From Paeniglutamicibacter kerguelensis (GTDB taxonomy: Bacteria > Actinomycetota > Actinomycetes > Actinomycetales > Micrococcaceae), in the NCBI RefSeq assembly GCF_017876535.1, contig NZ_JAGIOF010000001.1, positions 2,542,001-2,606,000 on the forward strand: 64,000 bases of DNA. Reading direction: 5' to 3'. The number at the start of each line of letters is the position of its first letter. Positions within the stretch are counted from its first letter, which is position 1. Position numbers and translations under genes: made by a program. Below the pieces are notes generated by a model, which saw nothing but the letters and a program-made list of their open reading frames with translations, was not told the DNA's origin and made no database searches. Below, piece by piece: positions 33,936-43,412 of the stretch.

Positions 33936-34064
33936 GAACCACTTACCCCTTTGTTGGGAGCCCCGAAATTTTCACACGATCCAACAGCCAAGCCTCGTCC
34001 AACAGGCCTGATAGATCAATGGGCATTTCGATCCGCCAGGGACTTCGCGGATAAACTCGGAGCC

Positions 34065-34415
34065 ATGATCGTGGGAATTGGTGTAGATGTTGTCGAGGTA
34101 TCTAGGTTCAAGGCGCAGCTGGAACGCACGCCGGCTCTCATCGAACGGCTCTTCGTTCCGGCGGAACGGGGTTTGCATGTCAGGTCCCTGGCCGCCCGTT
34201 TTGCCGCCAAGGAGGCCATCGCCAAAGCCCTCGGCGCTCCGGCCGGAATGAATTGGCAGCACTGCCAAATCGTCAAGGACGCTGCCGGGGACCCCCAGGT
34301 GCTGCTTGACGGGTCCGTTGCCGAAGTCGCAGCAGCGAAGGGCATCCTCTACTGGCATATTTCCATGAGCCATGACGGGGATCTTGCCACCGCCATGGTG
34401 GTCGCCGAACGCTAG
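34065..34415 (+). CDS. acpS: Holo-[acyl-carrier-protein] synthase AcpS
   Basis: AcpS attaches the 4'-phosphopantetheine arm from coenzyme A to acyl carrier protein. The ATG at 34065 gives 116 residues, beginning with [20 protein letters not shown], which holds the Mg-binding Asp of GVDVVE. The second signature [20 protein letters not shown] (about 45-64) supplies the Glu, and [15 protein letters not shown] ends the fold. GGAG is 6 bases ahead. A frame extending 38 codons upstream is not supported. nnr follows after 96 bases on the same strand. Confidence 0.95.
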   Translation: MIVGIGVDVVEVSRFKAQLERTPALIERLFVPAERGLHVRSLAARFAAKEAIAKALGAPAGMNWQHCQIVKDAAGDPQVLLDGSVAEVAAAKGILYWHISMSHDGDLATAMVVAER

Positions 34416-34475
34416 ACGGTTCAACAAATTTGCTGGTGGGAACGGGCTTCCCGCTTCATGTGTCGACCTATAGAT

Positions 34476-34505
34476 GGGACATGTGCCTGACAGAGTCGGT
34501 ATTCT
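34476..34505 (+). promoter_or_regulatory. Promoter of nnr, apparently leaderless
   Basis: GGGACA, 18 bases, TATTCT, then 6 bases to the ATG at 34512. The spacing puts the transcript start at the start codon, and there is no ribosome site. Confidence 0.5.
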
Positions 34506-34511
34506 GTCAAT

Positions 34512-36038
34512 ATGATTCCCGTGTACAGAGGTTCCCAGGTACGTACGGCAGAAATCCCACTTGTGCGTAACGGCGGTGCAAACCGTCTCATGCGCATGGC
34601 GGCCGACGCCCTGGCCCACCAAGCGGTGCTGATGCTCCGTGAACATTCCGGAAGATTGTACGGATCGCGAATGGTCGGGCTCATTGGTTCGGGAAACAAC
34701 GGCGGTGATGGCCTGTATGCAATGGCCGCCCTGGCAAAACGGGGTGTCAGATGCACCGCCGTGTTGCTTGGCGAGCGCACTCATCCCGAAGCGCTGGAAG
34801 ACTTCAACCGTGCCGGCGGGCGATCGGCCTATGCGATGCAGCTTCCCGGACTGCTTGAAGACTGTGACCTGCTGATAGATGCCGTTTACGGCACCGGTGT
34901 CCGCCCCGGCGCCGTACTGCCGGAGATACCGCAGAACATACCCGTGTTGGCGTGCGACCTGCCCAGCGGCGTTGATGCAGACACCGGAGCGGTCGTCCCA
35001 ACCGTCATTGCGGCCGATCGCACCGTGAGCTTTGGCGCGTTGAAAACCGGACTCGTGGTTGGTTCCGGGCATTTGGTTTCCGGGCACATCAAAGTAATCG
35101 ACATCGGATTGCGCGAGACCCTGCCTGCGCCGGAGGCGTGGGTCGCGCAAGGTGAAGACGTTGAACTGCTGTTGAACCGCACCTCGGATTGGCACGTGCC
35201 GGGACAGCACAAGTACCAGCGAGGCGTGCTGGGCCTGTTTGCCGGTTCCCCGCGCTATCCGGGAGCCGCGGTGCTGGCCGCCCGGGCCGCTGTCTCCACT
35301 GGCCTGGGGCTGTTGCGAACCGTGGTCCCTGACTCCGTGGCCCCGGCAATGTCCGGTGCCGTCCCCGAATCCGTGCCCCTGTCCTCGCAGGAGCTCACCG
35401 CATTGCTCGCCCACAGCCGCCGCAACGACCGCGAAGGCGCAAAACGCATTGGTGCGTGGGCTGTCGGCCCGGGCCTGGAAGACACCCCGGACAACCGCGA
35501 GACACTTGCGCAGATCTTGGCGTCGGAAAGTCCCTGCGTATACGATGCCGGGGCGCTGGTCATGCTCGAGCCGGGAGCAAACCCCCAACCCCGGATCCTG
35601 ACGCCGCATGCCGGCGAGTTGCGGTCCCTGTTGGCCAAGGCCGGTGTCCGGGTGGACGCTGCAGACATTGCGGACGACCCGGTGCGCTGGGCCCGCTGGG
35701 CGGCAGTTGCTTATGACTGCGTGATCCTATTGAAGGGCTCGGCGACGATCTGCACGGCGCCCGATGGCTACACCCTGATCGTGCACTCCAGCACGCCTGA
35801 TTTGGCAACGGCCGGCAGCGGCGATGTCCTGACCGGGTTGTTGGGGACGCTCTTGGCGGCGACAAGCTTCCCGGCCAAGGAATCCGAGACCAACCTCATG
35901 CACCGGCTGACCGACATAGCCGCCGCAGGGGCCCTCATCCATGCCCATGCCGGCGCACTGGCGGCGCTGGAAGGCACACTAAGCGCCGTGGACCTACTCC
36001 GGGCACTCCCGCGCGCGGCCAGGGACCTGGGGCTCTGA
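34512..36038 (+). CDS. nnr: Bifunctional NAD(P)H-hydrate epimerase / ADP-dependent NAD(P)H-hydrate dehydratase
   Basis: Nnr repairs hydrated NADH and NADPH. The N-terminal epimerase (YjeF_N, about 1-210) has VGLIGSGNNGGDGLYAMAAL and LIDAVYGTGVRPG, then the metal-binding VLACDLPSGVDADTG. The C-terminal kinase-like dehydratase (about 220-500) has GVLGLFAGSPRYPGAAVLAA, RILTPHAGELRSLL and the catalytic LATAGSGDVLTGLLGTLLAA. The 508-residue length fits a full two-domain protein. It is downstream of acpS and convergent with ugd. Confidence 0.95.
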   Translation: MIPVYRGSQVRTAEIPLVRNGGANRLMRMAADALAHQAVLMLREHSGRLYGSRMVGLIGSGNNGGDGLYAMAALAKRGVRCTAVLLGERTHPEALEDFNRAGGRSAYAMQLPGLLEDCDLLIDAVYGTGVRPGAVLPEIPQNIPVLACDLPSGVDADTGAVVPTVIAADRTVSFGALKTGLVVGSGHLVSGHIKVIDIGLRETLPAPEAWVAQGEDVELLLNRTSDWHVPGQHKYQRGVLGLFAGSPRYPGAAVLAARAAVSTGLGLLRTVVPDSVAPAMSGAVPESVPLSSQELTALLAHSRRNDREGAKRIGAWAVGPGLEDTPDNRETLAQILASESPCVYDAGALVMLEPGANPQPRILTPHAGELRSLLAKAGVRVDAADIADDPVRWARWAAVAYDCVILLKGSATICTAPDGYTLIVHSSTPDLATAGSGDVLTGLLGTLLAATSFPAKESETNLMHRLTDIAAAGALIHAHAGALAALEGTLSAVDLLRALPRAARDLGL

Positions 36039-36073
36039 GCTACTCCCCCCAAGCACTTTTGCCGGAAGCAATA

Positions 36074-36123
36074 GACGAAGGGCCTTGGTTTGACTTCGCG
36101 AAGTCAAACCAAGGCCCTTCGTC
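36074..36123. terminator. Bidirectional terminator between nnr and ugd
   Basis: A perfect palindromic stem of about 23 bp (GACGAAGGGCCTTGGTTTGA on one arm, tip TTCGCGAA) lies 35 bases after nnr and 30 bases after the end of ugd. It can end transcription from both sides. Confidence 0.9.
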
Positions 36124-36152
36124 CACCCGCTGGTCCGGGATCCGGGAACCGG

Positions 36153-37496
36153 CTAGGGTTGTGCGTCCAGCGGGGCATAGTGCTGGCCCATGCCGATGAT
36201 TTCCCAGCCGTCGGCTTCCCAGACCGCGCGGTCCAGGACGTTGCGGCCGTCAATGATGCGGCGCGAAGCGACCAGCGGATCCAGGTCCCCGGGCGCCAGC
36301 TGCCTGAACTCGGCCCACTCGGTCAGCAGCAGGACAACGTCGGCGCCGCCGACTGCCTCGGCAAGGCCCGGGGCATAGTCAAGGCGCGGGAAGCGTGCCG
36401 CCGCGTTCTTGTTGCCCTTGGGGTCGTAGACGGTCACCTCGGCTCCGGCGTTGTAGAGCCGCACGGCGATGTCCAGGGCCGGCGAATCGCGCACGTCGTC
36501 GCTGTCCGGCTTGAACGTCACGCCGAGGACGGCGATTTTCTTGCCGACCAGGTCGTCGTTGAGCATTGCATGGGTCAACCGCACCACGCGTTCGCGGCGG
36601 CGCAGGTTGATCTCGTCGACCTCGGCCAGGAACCCCATGGTGTGCGTCAACCCGAGTTCGCTGACGCGTGCCTGCAGCGCCCGGATGTCCTTGGGCAGGC
36701 ATCCCCCGCCAAAGCCAACGCCCGCGTTGAGGAACTTGCGCCCGATCCGCACGTCATGGCCCAGCGCATCGGCCAGGGTCGTGATGTCCCCGCCAATGGT
36801 CTCGGTGACCTCGGCGAACGAGTTGATGAAGGAAATCTTCGTGGCCAGGAAGGCGTTGGCCGCGACCTTCACCAGTTCGGCGGTTTCGAAGTCGGTGACG
36901 ATCAGTGGGGTGTCGGCGGCCAGGGCCTTGGCGTAAACCTTGCGCAGGATATCCACCGATTCGGTGTCCTGCGTGCCAATGACCAGTCGATCCGGGCTCA
37001 TGGTGTCGGCCACGGCAAAACCCTCGCGCAAGAATTCCGGGTTCCAGGCCAGCATGATCCGTGAATCCGGCTGCGCCTCCGCCTCGATCAGTGACGTCAG
37101 GCGCCGCGCAGTTCCCACGGGCACCGTCGACTTGCCCACGATCAGGGCTTCGCCTCGGATGCGCCGGGCCAGTTCACGGACGGCCGCATCAACGAAACGC
37201 AGGTCGGCGCCGTGGCCGTCGGCACGCTGGGGTGTGCCAACTCCGACGAAATGAACATCCGCCCAATCGGCGACCTGGTCGTAGTCGGTGGTGAACCGCA
37301 GCCGGCCCGTTGCAACGTGCTTGCGCAGCAGCTCGGGCAAGCCTGGTTCGTGGAAGGGCAGTTCGCCCAGTGCCAGCGAATCGATCTTGGCCTGGTCAAT
37401 GTCCAAGCCGATGACTTCAAAACCCAACTCAGCCATGCATGCGGCGTGGGTTGCGCCAAGATACCCGGTGCCCACCACCGATATTTTCAACGTCAT
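36153..37496 (-). CDS. ugd: UDP-glucose 6-dehydrogenase
   Basis: Ugd oxidises UDP-glucose to UDP-glucuronate for envelope or capsular polysaccharides. The 447-residue protein has the NAD-binding VVGTGYLGATHAACMAELGF at the start, EVIGLDID after beta-2, and the catalytic cysteine C266 in GFGGGCLPKDIRAL. The C-terminal domain includes VLGVTFKPDSDDVRDSPAL and VVLLLTEWAEFRQL. All match the UDP-glucose/GDP-mannose dehydrogenase family. It is monocistronic, converging with nnr. Confidence 0.95.
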   Translation of the reverse strand: MTLKISVVGTGYLGATHAACMAELGFEVIGLDIDQAKIDSLALGELPFHEPGLPELLRKHVATGRLRFTTDYDQVADWADVHFVGVGTPQRADGHGADLRFVDAAVRELARRIRGEALIVGKSTVPVGTARRLTSLIEAEAQPDSRIMLAWNPEFLREGFAVADTMSPDRLVIGTQDTESVDILRKVYAKALAADTPLIVTDFETAELVKVAANAFLATKISFINSFAEVTETIGGDITTLADALGHDVRIGRKFLNAGVGFGGGCLPKDIRALQARVSELGLTHTMGFLAEVDEINLRRRERVVRLTHAMLNDDLVGKKIAVLGVTFKPDSDDVRDSPALDIAVRLYNAGAEVTVYDPKGNKNAAARFPRLDYAPGLAEAVGGADVVLLLTEWAEFRQLAPGDLDPLVASRRIIDGRNVLDRAVWEADGWEIIGMGQHYAPLDAQP

Positions 37497-37558
37497 GCCC
37501 GTGGGACACCCTTTCTAAGACTCTTGCGCACGCATTCTGCGGCACAACCATCAGCAAT

Positions 37559-37600
37559 GTGGCCGGGCGAAACGGACCACAGTCCGCTCCACCCGGCCAC
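37559..37600 (-). terminator. Terminator of glmM
   Basis: GTGGCCGGG...CCCGGCCAC and an inner CGGAC/GTCCG form a long, slightly interrupted stem just past the glmM stop. There is no strong T-run. Confidence 0.75.
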
Positions 37601-37618
37601 ACGCAACAACTTGGTTTC

Positions 37619-38965
37619 CTAGAGAGCAAGCTCTCGCGAAACAACATCCGCCAGGGACTTGGCAATGTTCTCGGCAACGGACTGCGAGGTTGCCTCGACC
37701 ATGACACGGACAACGGGTTCGGTTCCGGACGGGCGCAGCAGCACACGGCCCGAATCGCCCAGCTCTGCTTCGGCCGCAGCAACGGCATCTGCAAGCACCG
37801 CGTTGGTGGGAGCCGCTGACTTGTCCACGCCCTTGACGTTGATCAAGATCTGCGGCAGCACGGTCATGGCGCCGGCAAGTTCCTTCAGGGACTTGCCCGT
37901 TGCGTTGACACGGGCCGCGATCTGCAGACCGGTCAGCACGCCGTCGCCGGTCGTGGCATAGTCGGCGAAGATCACGTGCCCGGACTGTTCGCCGCCCAGG
38001 TTGTAGTCACCCTCGCGCATGCCCTCGAGCACGTACCTGTCCCCGACTCCGGTTTCCTTGACGGTGATGCCGGCCTCGCGCATGGCGATCTTCAGGCCAA
38101 GGTTGCTCATCACCGTGGCTACCAGGGTGTTGTCCTTCAGCTTTCCGAGGTCCTTCATGGCGGTGGCCATGATTGACATGATCTGGTCGCCGTCGACGAC
38201 GGTTCCCTCGTGGTCCACGGCCAGGCACCGGTCGGCGTCGCCGTCGTGGGCAATTCCGAGGTCCGCGTTGTGTTCAACCACGGCTGCCTGCAGGTTTTCA
38301 AGGTGCGTGGAACCGTAGCCGTCGTTGATGTTGATGCCGTCGGGTTCGGCACCAATGACAATAACTTTGGCGCCCGCGGCCGCAAAGACCTCCGGGGAGC
38401 AGCCGCTTGCAGCGCCGTGCGCGCAATCCAGCACGATCTTCATGCCTTCGAGGCGGTTCGGCAGGGACTGCAACAGGTGCATGATGTAGCGGTCTTCGGC
38501 ATCCGCAAAGCGGGTCACCCGTCCCACGTCCCCGCCGACGGGACGGTACTTGGGCTTCTCCATCGCTGCTTCGATTGCGTCTTCGAGCGCGTCGTCAAGC
38601 TTCTTGCCGCCACGTGCCAGGAACTTGATGCCGTTGTCTGGCGCCGGGTTGTGCGAGGCGGAGATCATCACGCCGAAGTCGGCGCCGAGGTCGGCCACCA
38701 GGTATGCGGCAGCAGGCGTGGGCAGTGTTCCCGCGTCGTGTACGTCAACGCCGGAAGAGGCAAGCCCCGCTTCGATGGCAGCCGAAAGGAAGTCGCCACT
38801 GATCCGGGGATCCTTGGCCACCACCGCCATGGGCCTTCGCCCATCCTTTATTTGTTCATGACCCAGCACCATTGCGGCGGCCTGTGAAAGCGCCATCGCC
38901 AGTTCGGGGGTCAAGAGTTCGTTTGCTTTTCCGCGGACACCGTCGGTCCCAAATAACCTTGCCAT
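37619..38965 (-). CDS. glmM: Phosphoglucosamine mutase GlmM
   Basis: GlmM converts glucosamine-6-phosphate to glucosamine-1-phosphate, the step after GlmS. From the ATG at 38965 it has 448 residues starting [20 protein letters not shown]. The phosphoserine is in [15 protein letters not shown] (S104), the metal loop is DGDADR in the middle, and the C-terminal [15 protein letters not shown] binds phosphate. An ATG two codons upstream is possible, but a TATGAT -10 ends only 2 bases before it. The stop codon lies within a compound stem (37614-37642). Supplied separately from glmS here. Confidence 0.96.
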   Translation of the reverse strand: MARLFGTDGVRGKANELLTPELAMALSQAAAMVLGHEQIKDGRRPMAVVAKDPRISGDFLSAAIEAGLASSGVDVHDAGTLPTPAAAYLVADLGADFGVMISASHNPAPDNGIKFLARGGKKLDDALEDAIEAAMEKPKYRPVGGDVGRVTRFADAEDRYIMHLLQSLPNRLEGMKIVLDCAHGAASGCSPEVFAAAGAKVIVIGAEPDGININDGYGSTHLENLQAAVVEHNADLGIAHDGDADRCLAVDHEGTVVDGDQIMSIMATAMKDLGKLKDNTLVATVMSNLGLKIAMREAGITVKETGVGDRYVLEGMREGDYNLGGEQSGHVIFADYATTGDGVLTGLQIAARVNATGKSLKELAGAMTVLPQILINVKGVDKSAAPTNAVLADAVAAAEAELGDSGRVLLRPSGTEPVVRVMVEATSQSVAENIAKSLADVVSRELAL

Positions 38966-39078
38966 CGTCATCCATCATAGGGGTTCGACTCCCCCTTGGC
39001 CGGTATCTGCGGACCCCGGCGGCACCGGAATATCCAATTCGACAGCGATATTCCCCACACCAAAGGCGTTTTAAAGGC

Positions 39079-39112
39079 CGAAGGGCCCAGGGAATAATCC
39101 CTGGGCCCTTCG
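39079..39112 (-). terminator. Terminator of rplM-rpsI
   Basis: A perfect 15-bp stem CGAAGGGCCCAGGGA with a 4-base loop is followed on the minus strand by GCCTTTAAAAC. It is about 30 bases after rpsI. Confidence 0.9.
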
Positions 39113-39140
39113 TGTCGGGCAAAAACCCGACGCAAGCGAT

Positions 39141-39641
39141 TTAGCGCTTGGAGAACTGCGAAGCCTTGCGAGCCTTCTTGAGACCAGCCTTCTTGCGTTC
39201 GATGACGCGAGCGTCACGAGTCAAGTAGCCAGCCTTCTTGAGCTGCGCACGGTTGTTGTCGCGGTCGATTTCGTTCAGCGAGCGGGCAATGCCCAAACGC
39301 AGAGCGCCGGCCTGGCCCGAAGGGCCGCCACCGTGGATGCGAGCGATAACATCGTAGGCGCCATCGAGTTCGAGCAGCTTGAACGGCTCGTTGACATCCT
39401 GCTGGTGCAGCTTGTTCGGGAAGTAGTTTTCCAGCGTGCGACCGTTGAGGGTCCACTGGCCGGTACCCGGAACGACGCGAACGCGGGCAATAGCCTGCTT
39501 GCGACGGCCAACTGCTGCGCCTGCAACGGTGAGGGCCGGACGTTCCTTAACTACAACGGCTTCTGCCGATGCGGATTCCGAGGTGTACGAAGTCGGAGCT
39601 TCACCCTCGAATTCGGTGATCTCTTCAGTGTTCTGAGCCAC
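39141..39641 (-). CDS. rpsI: Ribosomal protein S9
   Basis: S9 is a small-subunit head protein whose C-terminal SKR tail reaches the P-site tRNA. The 166-residue protein has the core from about 40 on: [59 protein letters not shown] and the C-terminus [12 protein letters not shown]. The first 35 residues are an acidic Ser/Glu/Ala-rich extension absent from most bacteria but common in actinobacteria. GTG start with AGGAG ahead. The stop codon sits in the loop of a 6-bp stem (39133-39150). Confidence 0.97.
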   Translation of the reverse strand: MAQNTEEITEFEGEAPTSYTSESASAEAVVVKERPALTVAGAAVGRRKQAIARVRVVPGTGQWTLNGRTLENYFPNKLHQQDVNEPFKLLELDGAYDVIARIHGGGPSGQAGALRLGIARSLNEIDRDNNRAQLKKAGYLTRDARVIERKKAGLKKARKASQFSKR

Positions 39642-39677
39642 GATAATCTCCTAAAGTCTTTTTCTCGGGGCCCAGCG

Positions 39678-40121
39678 CTACTGCGCGACCTGGGTGATTT
39701 CGAAGGTCGTCGGCTGCTGTGCAGCGTGCGGGTGCTCGGCACCGCGGTAGACCTTCAACTTGGACAGCTGCTGTGCAGCCAGGGAGTTCTTCGGGAGCAT
39801 GCCCTTGATGGCCTTCTCCACTGCCTGAACCGGGTTCTTCTCAAGAAGTTCGGCGTAGGTAACGGACTTCAGGCCGCCCGGGAAGCCCGAGTGGCGGTAA
39901 GCGCGCTTGTTTTCGAGCTTGGCGCCGGTCAGGGCAACCTTCTCGGCGTTGATAATGATGACGTGATCGCCCATGTCCATGTGGGGGGCGAAGGTAGCCT
40001 TGTGCTTGCCGCGCAGCAGGGTTGCGGCCTGGACGGCGAGGCGACCAAGTACAACGTCTGAGGCATCAATGATGTGCCACTGACGAGTCTGATCGGCCGG
40101 CTTTGGAGTGAACGTACGCAC
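39678..40121 (-). CDS. rplM: Ribosomal protein L13
   Basis: L13 is an early-assembling large-subunit protein. The 147-residue sequence begins [20 protein letters not shown] and contains [40 protein letters not shown] and [20 protein letters not shown], all typical. GTG start with AAAGG 8 bases upstream. It forms a two-gene unit with rpsI, served by a promoter about 40 bases ahead. Confidence 0.98.
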   Translation of the reverse strand: MRTFTPKPADQTRQWHIIDASDVVLGRLAVQAATLLRGKHKATFAPHMDMGDHVIIINAEKVALTGAKLENKRAYRHSGFPGGLKSVTYAELLEKNPVQAVEKAIKGMLPKNSLAAQQLSKLKVYRGAEHPHAAQQPTTFEITQVAQ

Positions 40122-40158
40122 TGTAATTGCCTTTGTTTATTGGTTACTGGTCAAGCAC

Positions 40159-40188
40159 ATCTTAGGAAAGCGGCTGTGAGATCCACAA
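40159..40188 (-). promoter_or_regulatory. Promoter of rplM-rpsI
   Basis: On the minus strand TTGTGG, 18 bases, TAAGAT. The start would be near 40151, giving a leader of about 30 bases before the rplM GTG. The -10 matches the actinobacterial TANNNT pattern. Confidence 0.6.
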
Positions 40189-40505
40189 TCCTTAGAATGT
40201 GCCGTGTTTCGATGCGCTGTAACCAGTTCGCCAGGTGAGGACTGAAAAGACCGGCCGTCCATGAATGTTCGCAATCCCCACAGACCAGTGGCTCTGCAAC
40301 TGAGCCGTCACGCGGGGAAGGTTGTGTCGAACAAAGGACACGCACAACAGCCAATAGTCTATCGGATTAACCCCACGTCTACCAAAGTGCGTCACGTGAG
40401 CCTGCCGACGTTTCCCGGCGGTGGCGGCGAAAGAGGTCAATTCGGGGCCGCTGGGAACCCAAACACCGGTTGGTGCTTCCCGTGCAGCTCACCGCACGGC
40501 GTGCA
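40189..40505. other. Intergenic region between rplM promoter and truA
   Basis: These 317 bases contain no frame that resembles a protein and no strong terminator. A weak 6-bp stem (CCGTGC/GCACGG, 40480-40499) just after the truA stop is the only structure noted. Short frames on the minus strand have no ribosome site or family likeness. Confidence 0.6.
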
Positions 40506-41459
40506 TTATTCCTTGATTCCGCCCAGTTCCGGCAGATCGGTGGTGATCTCGTGCGGCTTGCGCCGGGTTCGGGTAAGTTCCGCGCGCATCGCGATCTCTT
40601 CCACGTCATCGGGATATGCGACTTCCTCGAGCACCAGGGCGCGCGGGTCGGCAAGCATGTTCTTGGAGTCACGCACTGCGGCATCCAACCTGAGGGCAAC
40701 CCACCCCGGCTTTTCGCGGCCGTCGCCGACCATCAGGCAGGCACCGATCATGGCCCTGACCATGTTGTGGCAGAAAGCGTCGGCCTTCAAATGCGCCACA
40801 ATGATCCCGGACTCGTCCCGCTCGAACGTGAATTCGGTGAGGGTGCGGATGGTTGTGGCACGCTCCCGCGGCTTGCAGAAGGATAGGAAGTCATGGCGGC
40901 CCAGCAGGCTTTCCGCTTCCGCGTTGAGCAGGTCGACATCAACGTCCTTTTTGTGCCACATGGTGAAGGCCCGGGTCAGCGGGTCGAACCTGGCCGGGCC
41001 ATCGGCAATTCGATATGCGTAGCGGCGCCACAAGGCAGAGAAACGGGCGTCGAAACCTGCGGGAGCCTTGTAGGCCTCATGCACGAGGATGCTTCCGCCT
41101 TCGCGTCCCAGAACCCCACGCAGCCGGCGTACCAACGCGTATCCCGGATCCAGGTTGGCGCCGCGGGCCAGACCGGCATATTCGGCCTCGGTCAGGTCGA
41201 AGTGGACCATCTGGTGTCGGGCATGGACACCGGCATCGGTGCGGCCGGCAACGGTGGTTCTGATGGGTCGGCGAATCAACATGCCCAATGCATCTTCCAA
41301 GACACCCTGCACCGTGGGCAGGCCCGGCTGCAGCGCCCATCCGTTGTACGAGCTGCCGTCGTATCCCAGGCGCAGACACATGCGCACCAAGGCGGGTTCG
41401 GTGGCACTCCCCGTCGGCGCCAGGGCCGGGTTGGTGGTGTTCAGCTCCGGAATATTCAT
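40506..41459 (-). CDS. truA: tRNA pseudouridine synthase A
   Basis: TruA makes pseudouridine at positions 38-40 of the tRNA anticodon arm. The ATG at 41459 (AAGG 6 bases upstream) gives 317 residues. Signatures are RLGYDGSSYNGWALQPGLPT, VAGRTDAGVHARHQMVHFDL with the catalytic Asp in GRTDAGV, and the late AHLKADAFCHNMVRAMIGAC. A longer frame adds 28 unrelated residues. It follows rplQ, its usual neighbour, but a terminator lies between. The enzyme is longer than the 260-270 typical, with insertions around residues 110-150. Confidence 0.95.
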   Translation of the reverse strand: MNIPELNTTNPALAPTGSATEPALVRMCLRLGYDGSSYNGWALQPGLPTVQGVLEDALGMLIRRPIRTTVAGRTDAGVHARHQMVHFDLTEAEYAGLARGANLDPGYALVRRLRGVLGREGGSILVHEAYKAPAGFDARFSALWRRYAYRIADGPARFDPLTRAFTMWHKKDVDVDLLNAEAESLLGRHDFLSFCKPRERATTIRTLTEFTFERDESGIIVAHLKADAFCHNMVRAMIGACLMVGDGREKPGWVALRLDAAVRDSKNMLADPRALVLEEVAYPDDVEEIAMRAELTRTRRKPHEITTDLPELGGIKE

Positions 41460-41576
41460 TGACCTTTTCCCCGTTCGGTTGCCAAGCAGTTCTTGGTAGC
41501 AACCACAAACCAATACGCCTCGGCCGGCTTCGAGTCTTGGCAAACCGTCCTTGAGGGCTTAGATAGAGACTTAAAA

Positions 41577-41610
41577 CATTGGCCCGGTGCATAAGTGCAC
41601 CGGGCCAATG
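41577..41610 (-). terminator. Terminator after rplQ
   Basis: A perfect 14-bp stem CATTGGCCCGGTGC with a 6-base loop is followed on the minus strand by TTTTAAG, 28 bases past rplQ. It closes the infA-to-rplQ unit and separates truA. Confidence 0.92.
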
Positions 41611-41637
41611 ATTCAGCTATTGCCGAGTAAACAAGGA

Positions 41638-42150
41638 CTAGGCCTTGTTCTCCTCTGCGGCTTCGGTCTCTACAACCTCTGCAGCTTCGGTTGCTTCGGT
41701 CTCAACGACCTCTTCAACCGGAGCAGCCTTTGCGGCAGCCTTTTCGGCTTCCTTCACAACGGCCTGCTTCGGGGAAACCGGCTCCATTACCAATTCAATA
41801 ACAGCCATCGGAGCGTTGTCGCCCTTACGGTTGCCAATCTTGGTGATGCGGGTGTATCCACCCGGACGCTCGGCCATGACCGGTGCGATGTTCTCGAACA
41901 GTTCGTGAACGATCGACTTGTTGGTGCGGCTGCGCGAGGCAATGACTGCCTGGACGCGGCGACGCGAGGCCAGGTCGCCACGCTTTGCGAAGGTGATCAG
42001 ACGCTCAGCGTGCGGACGAAGGCGCTTGGCCTTGGTCAACGTGGTGGTGATGGACTTGTTCTCGAACAGCTGCGCGGACAGGTTCGCGAGCATCAAGCGC
42101 TCGTGAGCTGCGCTGCCGCCGAGACGCGGACCCTTTGGCGGGGTAGGCAT
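41638..42150 (-). CDS. rplQ: Ribosomal protein L17
   Basis: L17 lies near the exit of the peptide tunnel. The conserved core is at 1-125 ([60 protein letters not shown]). The remaining 45 residues are an Ala/Glu/Val-rich tail of low complexity, common in actinobacteria and of unknown role. It is the last gene of the alpha unit. The stop codon lies in the loop of a 7-bp stem (41630-41649). Confidence 0.97.
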   Translation of the reverse strand: MPTPPKGPRLGGSAAHERLMLANLSAQLFENKSITTTLTKAKRLRPHAERLITFAKRGDLASRRRVQAVIASRSRTNKSIVHELFENIAPVMAERPGGYTRITKIGNRKGDNAPMAVIELVMEPVSPKQAVVKEAEKAAAKAAPVEEVVETEATEAAEVVETEAAEENKA

Positions 42151-42175
42151 AGTGTTCTCCTAATATGGTGGCCTG

Positions 42176-42246
42176 CGCAACCCGGGCAAACCCGGGTGCG
42201 AAGGTTTAAGTTCTGTAGCGGGTGGCTAAGAAGTCTTAGACTTCTT
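42176..42246 (-). other. Two stem-loops at the rpoA-rplQ junction
   Basis: The first is AAGAAGTC-TAA-GACTTCTT (42228-42246), whose loop is the rpoA stop codon. The second pairs GCACCCGGG with CCCGGGTTGC (42176-42200), with one bulge, about 35 bases later and 25 bases before rplQ. Neither has a following T-run, so they look like RNA-processing or stability elements. Confidence 0.7.
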
Positions 42247-43243
42247 CGTCACCGTAGACGTCATCGTCGCCAATGGCTGCGGCACGTGCGGCCAGATCAA
42301 AGCCCGGAGGGGAATCCTTCAGGGCCAGACCCAGATCGATCAGCTTCGCCTTGACCTCGTCGATGGACTTCGCACCGAAGTTACGGATGTCCATCAGGTC
42401 GGCCTCGGAGCGAGCAACGAGTTCACCCACGGAGTGGATGCCCTCACGCTTGAGGCAGTTGTACGAACGAACGGTCAATTCGAGGTCTTCGATCGGCAGC
42501 GCCATGTCGGCTGCGAGCGCGGCGTCCGTCGGGGACGGGCCGATCTCGATGCCTTCAGCGGCGGTGTTCAGCTCGCGTGCCAGGCCGAACAGTTCAACCA
42601 GGGTGGTGCCTGCGGATGCAACAGCATCGCGCGGGGCAATCGAATCCTTGGTTTCAACGTCGACAATGAGCTTGTCGAAGTCGGTGCGCTGTTCAACACG
42701 GGTGGCCTCCACGCGGAAGGTCACCTTCATTACCGGCGAGTAAATCGAATCCACGGGGATACGACCGATCTCTGCGTCCGCGTTCTTGTTCTGCGATGCA
42801 GAAACATAGCCACGGCCACGTTCGATGGTCAGTTCCATGTCAAACTTGCCCTTCGCGTTCAACGTCGCGATGTGCAGGTCCGGGTTGTGGAATTCAACGC
42901 CGGCTGGCGGGGTGATGTCTGCTGCGGTAACGACGCCCGGGCCCTGCTTGCGCAGGTAGGCGACGACCGGCTCGTCATGTTCGGAGGACACCGAGAGGCT
43001 CTTGATGTTAAGAATCAGCTCGGTGACGTCTTCCTTCACGCCGGCTACGGTGGTGAACTCGTGCAGTACTCCGTCGATCCGAACACTGGTGACAGCTGCA
43101 CCAGGGATGGAGGAGAGCAGGGTACGGCGAAGCGAGTTACCCAGGGTGTAGCCGAAGCCAGGCTCCAACGGTTCAATTACGAAACGGGAGCGGTTCTCCG
43201 CTACGACTTCTTCGGTCAGGGTGGGGCGCTGTGCAATAAGCAC
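42236..43243 (-). CDS. rpoA: DNA-directed RNA polymerase alpha subunit
   Basis: RpoA dimerises to start core RNA polymerase assembly. The N-terminal domain (about 1-230) has [20 protein letters not shown] and [20 protein letters not shown]. The C-terminal domain (about 250-320) has [20 protein letters not shown] and [20 protein letters not shown], which binds UP elements and activators. Length 335. It follows rpsK after a 169-base spacer with a large hairpin and no rpsD. The TAA stop is exactly the 3-base loop of an 8-bp stem (42228-42246). The spacer to rplQ has another hairpin at 42176-42200. Confidence 0.98.
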   Translation of the reverse strand: MLIAQRPTLTEEVVAENRSRFVIEPLEPGFGYTLGNSLRRTLLSSIPGAAVTSVRIDGVLHEFTTVAGVKEDVTELILNIKSLSVSSEHDEPVVAYLRKQGPGVVTAADITPPAGVEFHNPDLHIATLNAKGKFDMELTIERGRGYVSASQNKNADAEIGRIPVDSIYSPVMKVTFRVEATRVEQRTDFDKLIVDVETKDSIAPRDAVASAGTTLVELFGLARELNTAAEGIEIGPSPTDAALAADMALPIEDLELTVRSYNCLKREGIHSVGELVARSEADLMDIRNFGAKSIDEVKAKLIDLGLALKDSPPGFDLAARAAAIGDDDVYGDEEV

Positions 43244-43330
43244 TTACATTTCCTTTCGGCGAGCGTCCGCTATATGACGCAACACAGGGGGTGGAAACGA
43301 CGTAAGCCTCGTCGGCGTTCGTCTGGTTCG

Positions 43331-43406
43331 GTCTGGCTTGCCGTGGCGATCCTGCCGCCGTGTCAAAATCCGAAGGATGATGAACACGGCGGCAGGAAAG
43401 CCAGAC
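43331..43406 (-). other. Large stem-loop between rpsK and rpoA
   Basis: Nested pairs are GTCTGGCTT/AAGCCAGAC (outer, 9 bp), CCTGCCGCCGTGT/ACACGGCGGCAGG (13 bp) and an inner ATCC-GAA-GGAT. The structure starts 7 bases after the rpsK stop. It occupies the place where rpsD is found in mycobacteria and Escherichia coli. No T-run follows, and rpoA must be transcribed through it. Confidence 0.8.
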
Positions 43407-43412
43407 AGTCAA

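Noticed and set aside
38979..38996. GGGGTTCGACTCCCCC, resembling a tRNA T-arm, just upstream of glmM
   Set aside because: No matching acceptor, D-arm or anticodon-arm sequences are found at the proper distances on either strand, so there is no tRNA gene or clear tRNA fragment; it is probably chance.
40192..40440. 82-codon minus-strand frame upstream of rplM
   Set aside because: No ribosome site or family likeness, and it overlaps the rplM promoter.
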